The translations under genes were made by a program, and so were the position numbers. From Dinochytrium kinnereticum (Eukaryota; Chytridiomycota; Chytridiomycetes; Chytridiales; Chytridiaceae), in NCBI GenBank assembly GCA_027604005.1, contig JADGJT010000385.1, positions 1 through 20,861 of the forward strand: a stretch of DNA of 20,861 nt. The letters are read 5' to 3'. The notes under the pieces are model-generated. The model was not told the origin of the DNA and did not search any database. It was given only the letters and a program-made list of their open reading frames with translations. Of this stretch, positions 9,658 through 19,915 are shown piece by piece. Each line of letters opens with the position of its first letter. The first letter of the stretch is position 1.

Positions 9658-11769
9658 TCACCAAGGCAGCTCTACCTCCTTCTTATTCCCCGGACAAATC
9701 CTCATATGCCTCTTCAAGTTACTCAACACTGTAAACCTCCACCCACAGTTCGCAGTAGGGCAAGCAAAGGGCCTCTCCCCGGTGTGCGAATTCATATGCG
9801 TCCGCAGCGTACTCGGTCTCGTGAACCTCTTATGACAAACTTGACATATGTATCTCCTCGGCGTCGGGTCACGACCGTACGGAGTCTCTGACGACTCGGC
9901 TGCAGACGCTGTGGACCCGACCTCCGGGATCGCCATCGTATCATAGTTGGAGTGACGACGCCGCGGTGGACGGTGAGGGGGTGGCGAGGTGATGCCGCTC
10001 ATTCCACCCGCTCCCATCATGCCCATGTAAGGGTTGAAGAACTCTCCGTTGCCGCCGTTTCGACCCACCATTGAGGGAGAATGGTGAGGGCTGTTGGGGT
10101 CGGTTGGGAGAGTCATTCCCATTGCTGCTGCTGCTGCTGCGGCGGCGGAGGCTGCGGAACGCGGGTCGAGGTACTGTTCGTGACCGGGATGGGTTAGGGA
10201 GAAGGGAGGGGCGGTGTTCGCTGTTGGATCGTCTAGAAGATTGTAAGGTTGTGTGGTGGAAGGATGGAGGGGGTTTCCGGCTGATGCTGATGTGAGGAAA
10301 TGGTGGGGATGGGAGTGGTTAGATGCGACGACGGCGGCGGCTGCATCGCTTGAGGTGTGATGGTATGGGGCCGAGATGTGGTGGTGGATGGAGGATTGAG
10401 ATTGGGAGGAAGAGGAAGGCTGTTGCTGAGACGCGTAAACCCCTCCTCCCACTCCACCACCGTGGGACTGGGAGTAACTGCCACCATGAAGACTCTGATG
10501 CTGCTGCACGTCGTCTTTTGGACTGTGGAAATTGGGGTGGTTGTGGTAGTATGGGTGACGAGGGGTTCCGTTTGGCGAGGTTACGCTTCCCATTGGGTTC
10601 GTGAGGCTGTGAGGTTGGAAAGGATGGTTGTAGGATGCAGGGTTTTGAGAGGCACCGTTGGAGGAGGAAAGGGTTGAGGAAGCGTGTTGGTGGTATGGCG
10701 GTACGGTTTGAGGGAAATGCTGCCCTGCATAACCGTATGCATCGGGGGATGGGTGGGGAGGGTATTGAGGCGGGTACCTGGATGAAGAGGGGAACCCGTG
10801 CTGGGACATGATGGGGGATTGGCCAGTTCCACCTCCTCCCATGTGTGGACGGCCACCTCCCACATAGTGACCACTGTAATGGACACCCGCACCGTTCATC
10901 ATATTGAACCCTTGCATGGCCATCATGGGACTGTGGCGATCGGCGTGGCCATAGTGATGATCCTGAACCTCATGAGGGTTACCGTACGGCTGAAACTCTT
11001 GACCCCATGCTGGGTTTGCGTTGTAATGCCCAGAGGCATATCCTTGGACAAACGCACTTCCTGATAGATTTGGAGACCGTGGAGCTGACCATCCTCCGTT
11101 GGGTTGAGGGACAGGAAGATAGACTGACGAGGCCGACGACGATGACGACGATGACAACGTGTTGGCGATGAATTGACTGGGTGAATCTTCTTTGCTGCGT
11201 CTTTGATGGTGATGGTGGTTGGTGGATGTTTGCTGTTGCTGTTGCTGTGGATGCCTGTCTGTTGCTGTTGGAAAGATGGGGGATGGCAGACCGTGACTGT
11301 TATGATCAGACACGGAGGAGGTGCTTGATAAACCGCCATAGCATCCTCTTTCTCTTCTCCCTTCCTGTCCTCCCTCACATTTTGCCATCAACTCTCGCAT
11401 TCCTGGGAGCCGACCACTTCCACCGGGAGAGAGACCACTGTTGGATTGCCGGTCCTCGCTGGTCGCTCCATCTTGTAGCTGTTGCTGTTGGGCGTTCTGC
11501 TGACCAGCGATCATGGACTCTGCTATGGTCAGAGAATCATCCTGTCTGATGATGCCTTGATCATAGTCGACATTGTGACGTGATGAACCGTTGTTGTTGT
11601 TGCTGTTTTGAGGCTTGAGTGGACTTGGCGACCTGTTCGTCATATGGCCGACACTTCCAACCTTTGGCTGATGGTTGGTGGTGACAGGTTGCTGCTGTTG
11701 TTGTTGTTGTTGCTGTTGCTGCCTGTCATCAGTCACAGCAGCAGCGGCCTGCATCCTCTGATCCCACAT
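9658..11769 (-). CDS. C2H2-type zinc-finger transcription factor, His/Gln/Ser-rich
   Basis: A single long exon encodes 703 aa ending in ELPW-TGA. The only folded region seen is at the C-terminus. Finger 1 is C642-x2-C645-x12-H658-x3-H662 (ICQVCHKRFTRP...), followed by the canonical TGERPF linker. Finger 2 is C670-x4-C675-x12-H688-x3-C692, so its last ligand is Cys, not His. Fungal two-finger factors with KRFTRPSTLRTHMNSHTGERPF-like cores bind DNA and regulate nuclear transcription; the target is unknown. The first 635 residues look disordered: a poly-Q run near residue 20, QQQQQ and HHHH runs, Ser runs, a poly-Ala stretch near residue 540, and many Gly/His/Tyr/Pro repeats typical of activation domains. 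ATG 11769 has A at -3. The frame stays open upstream for 83 more codons without another ATG, so an upstream exon cannot be excluded. Confidence 0.88.
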   Translation of the reverse strand: MWDQRMQAAAAVTDDRQQQQQQQQQQQPVTTNHQPKVGSVGHMTNRSPSPLKPQNSNNNNGSSRHNVDYDQGIIRQDDSLTIAESMIAGQQNAQQQQLQDGATSEDRQSNSGLSPGGSGRLPGMRELMAKCEGGQEGRRERGCYGGLSSTSSVSDHNSHGLPSPIFPTATDRHPQQQQQQTSTNHHHHQRRSKEDSPSQFIANTLSSSSSSSASSVYLPVPQPNGGWSAPRSPNLSGSAFVQGYASGHYNANPAWGQEFQPYGNPHEVQDHHYGHADRHSPMMAMQGFNMMNGAGVHYSGHYVGGGRPHMGGGGTGQSPIMSQHGFPSSSRYPPQYPPHPSPDAYGYAGQHFPQTVPPYHQHASSTLSSSNGASQNPASYNHPFQPHSLTNPMGSVTSPNGTPRHPYYHNHPNFHSPKDDVQQHQSLHGGSYSQSHGGGVGGGVYASQQQPSSSSQSQSSIHHHISAPYHHTSSDAAAAVVASNHSHPHHFLTSASAGNPLHPSTTQPYNLLDDPTANTAPPFSLTHPGHEQYLDPRSAASAAAAAAAAMGMTLPTDPNSPHHSPSMVGRNGGNGEFFNPYMGMMGAGGMSGITSPPPHRPPRRRHSNYDTMAIPEVGSTASAAESSETPYGRDPTPRRYICQVCHKRFTRPSTLRTHMNSHTGERPFACPTANCGWRFTVLSNLKRHMRICPGNKKEVELPW

Positions 11770-12021
11770 TGTGTTTTCTTCGGACGTGAGCGAAAGCAGG
11801 TAGTCAGGATGGTGATGGACGGGATGTGATGATGGGAGTAGCGCAGACGAGGGAGGTTTGCGGTGGTGATCTCCAATGATGCCCGCGGGTGAGCTTAAGG
11901 GGGAAGATGGGCCTTTGGGGGGGGGTAGAGAACGGGAGGGATGCTCGCTCAGAGTGTCGAAAAAAAGATGTTTTTGTTTTGGTGTGGAGAGGACGAAATA
12001 ATTCTTGTTTTGAACTTGTCA
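11770..12021 (-). other. open frame upstream of the zinc-finger start, possible extra 5' coding
   Basis: Reading upstream in the zinc-finger frame there is no stop until TGA at 12021-12019. The part next to the ATG reads DYLLSLTSEENT before MWDQRM, which looks protein-like. Possible 3' splice sites on the minus strand include the pyrimidine-rich CTTCCCCCTTAAG at about 11895-11907. No upstream exon with an ATG in a matching phase was identified, so this may simply be 5' UTR. Confidence 0.35.
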
Positions 12022-14136
12022 GGAGAGCGACGTCGGGCTTTTGGTTGTGGCGCTCTGATTGGCTGATGGGTTTGTCAGAATGCACTTGACAACTCGCGCC
12101 GTGCTGAGTTTGAATCGTGAGGGAAGAGATGGTTGTGTTGTTGTGGGTTGGCGGGAAGTGAACATCCCAAACGGCCAAACAGATGGACCATTCCATTTAT
12201 TTCTTCATATGCATTTGAATGTGAGCGTTTGTTTAGCTAAACCGCAGGGCATCGCCAACTTGGCTGTTTTCCCAAATCAACCAATAAGCGCCTGCTTGAA
12301 CATCCCTCCAACAAACTCTCGTTCGATTTTTGTTGTTTGTTGGGTTACTGCAGATATTTGTTTGCTTCCTAACTGCTGCTAAGGCAGGGTTTCTGCACTT
12401 GTGCTTCCCTTCGTCTCTCACAATAGCCCTTCGTCGTCTGTGCCCCAAAAACAAATCTATCTCCCTTCGCAACAACTCAAACGGATATCCTCGAAAGCAA
12501 GACTTTCAACGCCTTCCCTGAAGCTGAAATGCGAAACTCATCTTGTGCGCGAGACTCACTCTAGCATGCATGGGCCGAAATCCTAGTAGAATTGGATCAC
12601 GTGGAGCAGTGGGTGATTAGGATATTCCTCAACAGCCAGCACTTGAACCATCTAATGCTGGTAAAGGGGTTAGGAGGGCTATTTCATCTCATGCAGAAAC
12701 ACATTCATTGTTCTTTCTTCCTTATTTATGTGAGGGAAGCTATCAGCAGAGTGTTATACCGGTTGGATGTGATAGGCTGAGGAGGAAAGAAGTGTGCTTG
12801 TCTTGCTTGGGAAGAGAGCAGATTCGATGCCTTCCATTCTCTCCATACCTCTTGTTTTCATTTGTCGGATTCATGTCCACTGCCATACCGACCCTTGAAT
12901 CTCTGACGCTCTTGTTTTCTTGATGAACACCTTTCTCCACTTCATATGAAGGTTTCTCAGAGTGTTGCTTTTGTATTTGGTTCTTGTCCACATTCTTTTC
13001 TTCCACAAACCCTTCTCTCCTCCTCTCTTATAATCATTTCTTCACATCCACTTTGCTGTTTCCCCCCACCAAATGCTGTCCGACCCAATTCAGGCCAAAT
13101 CCATCTTATCTTCTCTCAACCATCTTCTCCAACTTGGCGACAGCACCCAACCTTTAGCTCGTCACCACCCTGCTCTGTTTTCATTCTTGCCTTTTTGACC
13201 TTTTTTCTTCCTCGCGTAGGCAAGAGTGGCCATCTTCTCGTAAAAGAGAAGCATCAGGGTCCATTCATACCCAAAAGAAAAAACAACACAACATAAAAAC
13301 AACAACAACAACCAAAGGAAAACCCAAACTGAAAAAAAACAAAAAAGCAGACCACAGGTTTTCAGGATTGCATCTTCTTTACAAGCATGTATGCGAAAAG
13401 TGCAGAAAGAGAGTACCATAAAGAGAGAGGGAGCGAGAGAGAGAGGAGATAAAAAAAAATAACAAAAACAAGCAAGCAAAAAATAGAAAAAAGACAAAGA
13501 GCATTCATTGCACGGTATTCTTTGGGGAAAAAAAAAAAAAAAAAGAAAAGAAAAAGAAAGCAAAAACAAAAACAAAACAAAACAAAAAAAACAACATTAA
13601 AAATAAATGAACGAGCAAAAAAGCATCAAAGAAGCAAAAGACGCCGACCGCTTCCTCAACCTCCCCACCCCAAACCTCACCACCATAATGCATGCACGTC
13701 TTAAATTAAAGAAAGCAGACAAACAAACAGGATAACAAACAGAACCCAAGAAAAGAGAGGAAGGGAATTAAAAGAAGAGAGCAAACAAAAAGCGAAAAAA
13801 AAGAAAACAAAAAAGGTCGCGATTATTCCAAACCAGAAACGCAGCATGAAAGGAGGGAAAGAAAAAAGAAAAGAGGAGAGAACGAGAATAGGCAAAATAG
13901 GCTTCGAAAACAGACGATAAAGGGTCACCAAAGGATCGCAAAAAAAAAAATTGAAACAACAAACAAACAAAAAAAAAATAAATTCACAAAACAAAAAAAA
14001 AAATAAAGAAACAAAGCCAGCAAGACTCCTTCCCCCCCCAAAACAAAATGCAAAAAAACAAAAAAAACAAAAAAAACAAAAAAAACTAGATAAAAAAGTT
14101 AAAAAAAGAAAAAAAAGAAAACCCACGAAAAAATCT
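12022..14136. other. intergenic region, zinc-finger promoter and NIPA-type gene 3' flank
   Basis: No gene was recognised. The left part probably holds the zinc-finger gene promoter, with an ATTGG at about 12055 and a CCAAT at about 12281. From 12500 to 13200 the sequence is mixed with no supported ORF. From 13280 to 14130 the plus strand is very A-rich (T-rich in the sense of the transporter gene), including a (CAAAAAAA)n run at about 14051-14085. This is probably the 3' UTR and flank of the transporter. Confidence 0.55.
13728..13940 (-). repeat. 3'-flank motif pair A (shared with 17260-17414)
   Basis: On the plus strand CAGGATAACAAACAGAACC (13728 on) and AGGGTCACCAAAGGATCGC (13921-13939, followed by poly-A) resemble two motifs found in the same order downstream of the glycosyltransferase gene. 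In gene sense the second reads GCGATCCTTTGGTGACCCT after a T run. Confidence 0.5.
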
Positions 14137-16305
14137 CTACTCAACCCTCGAAGGAGCAGCAGGAGCAGAAACCATAAACCCTCCATCATCCACAAGCGTA
14201 GCAGTGGACGGCACAGCCGTTATCGGATGCGTCAATCCCCCCTCCTCAGTCATGATAGGATACCCACCACCATCATGTGAAGAAACATGCTGATGACAAC
14301 AACGTTGCAACCCCGCCATAGCCTGCGCATGCTGCAAAAGCGCAGCGGCATGTCGACACCCCCTCCCACACTCCATCACATACGAACAGCTCATCGACCT
14401 CGTCTGCTCAAAATCCAAAAGGCTCCCCGCCCCACTTCCCTTGGGCCCAGAGACAGCAGCCGCCGCAAAGATCGGCAGTCCAGGAACGGTCGCAAAAGAA
14501 GCGGCATCAACGCTCCGGCAATCATCATCCAATCCTCCACCACCGCCCACACGACGACGCATCCCTCCAAACTCAAACCCATTGCCTCCAACCTCCTCAT
14601 CCTCCTGAATGCAAAAGGAAACCCGATCAGCCTTCAATGAACCTCCGCCCCCAGCCATCATCATCGCCAGTCGACTCCCCCTCCCATCCACCGTTAAGAG
14701 TCCATTCTCCCCAACAGTGGCTTTTACCGGCGGAGGCGCCCCAATCGACCTCACGCTCGCCCCACCATCTACAACAGCACAGTTCGAAACATTAGGATCA
14801 ACACCCATCGCCGCTCCCTGCGCAAACGATCGATCAGGCAGCTGCGTCATCGTCTGCTCACTCACCCCCCCCACAACCCCAGAAGCCCTCCTCCTCCCCG
14901 CACCAAATACTTGCCCCCCCGTTTCAAACGACGCCAAAGACCCCGACCGCGACATCCCAATCGCCCCTTTGGAGGGCCGCCCATCTGCTCCTCCAACACC
15001 ATGATGGATGGACGACGCCGTAGAATGATTCGTCACAACCGCTGGGGCGGCAAGAAGCTGCATGCTGTACTGGAACAGCAACGCAACACCACCGACAATC
15101 ACCATGAAGCCCATAACGATGCTGAGCCCCTGGGCCGCAGAATCCACCGGGAACCCTCTGAACAGCACAGCAGAGGAGACAAGCGTGGCTGTCGTAAAAA
15201 AGACATAGTAGATCGGTGTTACCACCGCTGCCGAGAAAATGGCGAGCCCACGGTTCAGAAAGTGGATCTGAAGGATGATGGTGGCGATGATGAAGGCGAA
15301 AAGGGGGTAGATGGGCCACTGCTTAAACTGATTGTCGGTTGTCCAGTTCCTTGCGCTGTAGACGAGGGATGCTCCAAATCCAGAGGTGCTCAGAACGAGG
15401 TAGGCCCCTATGATGGAGCTGATCGAGATGTAGATCAGGGGAGTCTTCTCTCCATATCGCGGCTTCAGATAGAAGATTAAGAACCCAAGCAGCGCAGCCG
15501 ATAGGATACTGTAGACAATAAATCCTGTAAAGTAAAGGAAGTCGAGTGAGTTAGAAAAAAAAATGAGCTCAACAAAAAGCAGCTTGAACCAGCTTGAAAA
15601 GAAGGCTGAACCACAGGACTGAAAGAGAATGGCAAAGAAAAGAAAAAAACAAAACAAAAACCAACCAGGCGCAAAACAGTAAGTGAAAAACTCTGGAATC
15701 GTCTGAGTAGACGACGAAGCAGGGGCATGCAAAACAATGATCGTCGCCCCAATAACACACAGCGCACATCCAACCTTTCCCGAAAAGTTGAGCCGCTCCT
15801 TCAGAAATATGGTGGACAAGACAGCACTGATTCACATCGAGAAGGAAGAAATGATGATGAGAATGCGTTGAGTGAAAGCAAACAAAGATCTTTGCCCCCA
15901 CCTTATCACAACACTGATCGCCCCAAGCGGCGTGACCAAGATGGCGGGAGCGAACGCATAGGCACCGAAATTGGCTACCTCCCCAAGAGCAGCTACAGAG
16001 GACAATCAGCTACCAACCCTCCACACTTCAGAAAAAAAACAACAACAACAACCGCAACAACAAAACAACCAGCATCCCAGCACAAAAGACAATAGCAACT
16101 CACTTAAAATCATCCCAACCCACCACACTGCATTACGAAGGTAAGCATGCTCATTCCCCGGCTCATTGCTCCTGGAAGTGATCAACCCCTTCTTTGTGAA
16201 CACCACGCTGGCCCCAATCAAACACCCAGACGCAAGCGCCAGGACGATCCCAACAATCTTCTGCCATATCGGCTCATCTTGCGACGATGCAGAGGAGACG
16301 CCCAT
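14137..16305 (-). CDS. NIPA-family magnesium transporter with long C-terminal tail
   Basis: Exons (minus strand) are 16305-16104, 15992-15902, 15826-15666 and 15524-14137, all GT-AG with consistent phases, giving 613 aa. NIPA proteins are multi-pass membrane proteins related to the drug/metabolite transporters; several carry Mg2+ across plasma or endosomal membranes. Family blocks run in order: [23 protein letters not shown] (TM1), [114 protein letters not shown], then a last helix near residues 283-302. The core ends at about residue 307, the usual family length. A tail of about 306 residues follows: Gly/Ala/Ser-rich, probably cytosolic, with a Cys/His cluster ([20 protein letters not shown] ... 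[11 protein letters not shown]). Intron 3 (15665-15525, 141 nt) is a multiple of three and has no in-frame stop. Confidence 0.93.
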
Positions 16306-17581
16306 CTTTCAAGTGGAGGGCGGATGCTTTTCTTTTTGGTTGTCGTCCTTGTGCAAGAAAAAAGGACAGGAGCAGAATTGAAGAAAAGGAATATGTTGTG
16401 TTGTGCTGTGCTGTGTGTGAGGTGCTCTGATGGATGGACGTCCTTTTTGGACGGTGTGCTGCAGGCTCGAGGGTGTGAATTCGCGGGTTGAGGAGGGACG
16501 GAGGGAGGGGGTTGAGGGGTGTTCAACGGAGCGGGTGCTTGGGTGTCCAAACAAATTCAAAGCGAGAAAGGGGAAAGAAAGGGTGTTCAGCAACAACAAC
16601 AAAAAAAAAAAAAAAAAAAAAAATTAACTCTTTATTTCAAGTCAACCGTCGGACGCTGTCAAAAGTGACTGTTTGCCCTTCAGACGTTACTTTTGTTATT
16701 CCGTCCCTTGGCCCCTCGACCGCCTTTCAACACCTCCACTCCCTACGGTGCATACGGTGCATCTTGGGCTGCAGCGGGGGTGGTGGAATGAACGAACGAT
16801 GCCTGTGATCCAACCAAAGCCTCATTCATTCACACCCCTTCGTATCCATCCATTATTCGTCCGTCAACGTGTCACACTCCTGCGCACGACAACGTCATGT
16901 CCAGCAAGGGTGCACAACAAAAATGTTAATGGCAAAGAACAACTCTAAATAGTGTGTTATTTTTTATGGAAGTAAACAACTGCTATCCATGCGTGCTTAA
17001 AAAAACACGCATCCTCACTGACAGAGATTGGACCACCTTAAAGTCCACACGCTTGCCATTCAATGAAAACCAGCCATGTATTCATGCGTTCATTAAACAC
17101 AAATCAAAGAGAGCAAAAGATGATAATTCAAAGCATGTATAATCAACCGTATAAAAAAGAACAAAGAAAAGGGAACCTCTTCCCTCACTATATAAAAAAT
17201 ATATAAAAAAAAGGCGGGAAGAGGAGAAATAAACAAACTAAACGAAAAAAAGATTAGTCCAGGATAACAACTGAACCAGGAGAACAACTAAACAAAATAA
17301 AAAAAAAAAGATGAGTTTGGCTACTTTGAGAATTCACCAAACGATTGAGAAAAAAAGAAAAAAACAAACAAACAACAACTAAGAGTTAAAAGAAAAAGGG
17401 TCACCAACGATTGCAAAAAAAAAAAAAGAAAAGAAAAGAACACGAGGATGCTTAAAAAAAAAGATAAAGAAAGATAAAAGATGCGAGTTAAACAAAGAAA
17501 CAAAAAGGTAGCCCCCTCAGCTCCCTAACAACACACCCAAAAAAAACCCAGTTTCCAAACACCAACCAAAACATAAGACAT
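16306..17581. other. intergenic region, NIPA-type promoter and glycosyltransferase 3' flank
   Basis: No gene was recognised. The 300 bp next to the transporter start are G-rich on the plus strand (GGAGGGACGGAGGGAGGGGG, about 16492-16511), followed by an A23 run (16601-16623). From 17100 to 17581 the sequence is A-rich on the plus strand, so T-rich in glycosyltransferase sense, as expected for its 3' UTR. It includes a TATATAAAAAATATATAAAA stretch near 17190-17210. Confidence 0.55.
17260..17414 (-). repeat. 3'-flank motif pair B (shared with 13728-13940)
   Basis: CAGGATAACAACTGAACC (17260-17277) and AGGGTCACCAACGATTGC followed by poly-A (17397-17414) match the motif pair downstream of the transporter. 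A third partial copy, TTCACCAAACGATTGA followed by A-rich sequence, lies at 17333-17348. Confidence 0.5.
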
Positions 17582-19915
17582 CTACTTCTTAATAACATCA
17601 AAGTCAGCAGGGGGGAACAAAATCCCATACATGACAGCCAACCCTTCCATCACAACGGCAATAAACTGCAACACAAACGTCGCAGGAATCCTCAACAACA
17701 CCAAAAACGGGTTCACACCCTTATCAATATCCTGAACAAAGATCCCGTACATGTAAAGGTACACAAACGTCACAAACGAAAAGTCCTTCGCCAATCCAAA
17801 CCATCTCGGCGTGGGCTCCTTAAAGATGAATCCAAGCACAATCGACGCAATCGTGCAGTACAATGACAGGATACCAAGCGACCAGAAGAACGCCCAAAGC
17901 TTTGGGAGGAACTCGGGAAGACGACGAATACCAACGTACCATCGCCTGCGCTGCTTCAGGAATCCGATAAAGTCCATGGGGCTCTGTTCACGGACCAATC
18001 CGGGGACACCACCACATCGGAACCCGCGGTCCCACGCCTTCATCGCAAATTGATAATCTTCCGTGAGGGAGCCAAGGTCCCAAGATACAGCGTTCTCGAC
18101 GAGACCATTCGTGAGCAAGAAAGAACCGTGAGCGCCAAAGACAGGGCGGTGAAAGTACGAGAACCTAAGAAAAAAAGAAGAAAAAAAAACCACGTCAGAA
18201 ATCAGGTTTAGGCGAAGGGAAAAGGTATCATCCACTCACTGTAGGTGGAACCGTGACAAATCATCTCCGACACGAATGGCATCTCCAACCGTAAAGATCC
18301 AATTCGACCAGTACCGGTACTGGTTGTAAAGAATAACACCCTGTCCGAAGTGATAATCCGTCTGGTACCAAACAAACTCAAGAATCTGTCGAACACTCTC
18401 ATCATCAATCACAGACTCCTCATCAAGGTGAAGAATCCAGTCGTACTCGGTGAACCTCATCGTCTGACGGTACCACTCAAGCGCACGAGCCTTATACTTG
18501 GCGTTGCCAGAGTCAAAGGCCTTGGGGCAGGTGTAGCAGTTGATGTTCTCGAAGAAGTAGGGCTCGTCCGTCAACACGTGCACACGGATGCAGGGGTGGA
18601 GACGCTCAAGGTGCTTGTGAGCGTCCCATGCACGGTAAACAGCCTATATTATAAAAAAACGAAACCGTCAAGGTCAGTTAAATTGCCCAAGCACAAAGAG
18701 AAAGAGCGAGGGAGAAAGCGGAAATGACAGCTTACCTCACGGTTGTTCCCCTTCGTGACGGTGAGAATGTACAGGTTATCAATGCGACGCTTCTTGACAC
18801 CCTCCTTCTCAAAGTTCAAGAACTTGTTTGTCCTGTACGGCATGACCAGGCCAAAGAAGCACACCAGGGTGTAGGGCAGCGGCAGCAGCCATCCTGCATT
18901 GAAAGAAGTGAAGAGAGAGGAACACATCAGCAAGGCGCGTAGCAAGACGCGAGCGCGTCAGCGTGGGAATAAACGGCAATGGCACAAAAAGAGGGCGGCT
19001 GCTTGCGTGGCAGCGGGTAGCACAAAGCCACTAAAACAGCGTGGCAGGGATGCAGTGGTGACCAATGGGAAGTCTGCGCCGCAGTCAAATTCATCTGCGC
19101 CACAGGCAGACAGAGCACAAGGTGTGTGTCCGTCTCCCCGTCCCAGGAGACGAGGAAGCCCAGCAAAACAACACACACACGGCAGAGGGGAGAGAGGGTC
19201 GCTCACCAATCTTCCAGTAGCAGGCAATGTTCCAGAGCTGCACATCCGTGTAGCCCTGCAGCTGTCCGAGGTAGAAGGTCATAAGGAACGTCCCGCCGAG
19301 CAAAAAGATCAGGTTGAAGATCCACATCTCAGACAGCAGCAGCATGACGGCCTTGGTGTTGCCCAGGTTGGTCCTCACCTGCGGTTTGGCAGGGTCATCC
19401 ACCAGAGCGTAAGACATAGAAGGAACATTCGGGTTGCCGTGCTCGTCCACACCGCCAGGGGCTGCAGGGGTGGCACCAGACGGAGGAGGGCCGGGAGGGG
19501 CTTTTTGAGGCTGCTGCTGAGGAGGGGGAGGTGGCCTGGTGGGTGGTCCCTGCTGGGGAAGGTATCCCATGGGAGGAGGCGGTTGGGCAAGGTAGGGATT
19601 GGGGTGCTGACGGAGATGAGGAGGCCCCATCATATGCGGGGGAGGCATGCCGGCAGGCCCAACAGCGGGGTTGTACTCAAAGCCAACGTTTGAGGCCTCT
19701 GATGCCGAGTCGACCCATCCTTGTTGCATGTGCTGGATCTGCGGGTTGACGAACTGCTGGAAGCGGGGATCAGTGTAGGCGCCAGCGTTGGGGTGCTGCT
19801 GCTGCTGCTGCTGCTGAGGCGGGGGACTCGCCCTCTGAGACATTGGGGGAGGCGACACCCGCTGAGGCAGGTTCTGCTGCTGCTGCTGCTGTGCTGACGG
19901 CGGAGGCCCGTCCAT
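17582..19915 (-). CDS. Egghead-like GT2 glycosyltransferase (beta-1,4-mannosyltransferase type)
   Basis: Exons (minus strand) are 19915-19207, 18893-18736, 18643-18240 and 18164-17582, all GT-AG, giving 617 aa. The catalytic part resembles Drosophila Egghead, which adds beta-1,4-mannose to glucosylceramide. Residues about 1-185 are Pro/Gln-rich and disordered. Two membrane segments follow (about 189-217 and 238-256), then the GT-A domain: NLYILTVTKGNN, WILHLDEES (D363-E365, metal/nucleotide-sugar site), FGQGVILYN, GDAIRVGDDLSRFHLQ, HRPVFGAHGSFLLTN, SLTEDYQF (E459-D460, probable base region), and KQRRRW (Q495-W499, the QxxRW motif of processive-type GT2 enzymes). C-terminal membrane helices follow and the protein ends DVIKK; the lysines at -2/-1 are not a canonical KKXX signal. 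An ER/Golgi location and lipid-linked or glycolipid acceptor are inferred from the family; the sugar donor in fungi is not proven. Confidence 0.92.
19795..19890 (-). repeat. CAG-type triplet runs encoding poly-Q
   Basis: Two uninterrupted CTG runs on the plus strand (about 19795-19816 and 19873-19890) encode Gln tracts in the N-terminal region of the glycosyltransferase. A similar run lies in the zinc-finger gene at about 11692-11721. Pure triplet runs are prone to length change. Confidence 0.85.

Noticed and set aside
11804..12196. 130-codon minus-strand ORF with an ATG upstream of the zinc-finger gene
   Set aside because: It is out of frame with the zinc-finger protein, shows no recognisable domain, and I found no donor/acceptor pair that would join them convincingly.
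12592..13296. short plus-strand ORFs in the zinc-finger/transporter intergenic region
   Set aside because: They are short, without splice context, domain or codon pattern like the real exons nearby.
13700..14195. 164-codon Phe/Leu-rich minus-strand ORF below the transporter
   Set aside because: It is translation of the T-rich 3' flank, overlapping the transporter stop region in another frame.
18899..19693. 264-codon plus-strand ORF over the glycosyltransferase N-terminus
   Set aside because: It is a shadow of the GC-rich minus-strand exon; its Arg/Gly/His-rich composition is typical of antisense frames.
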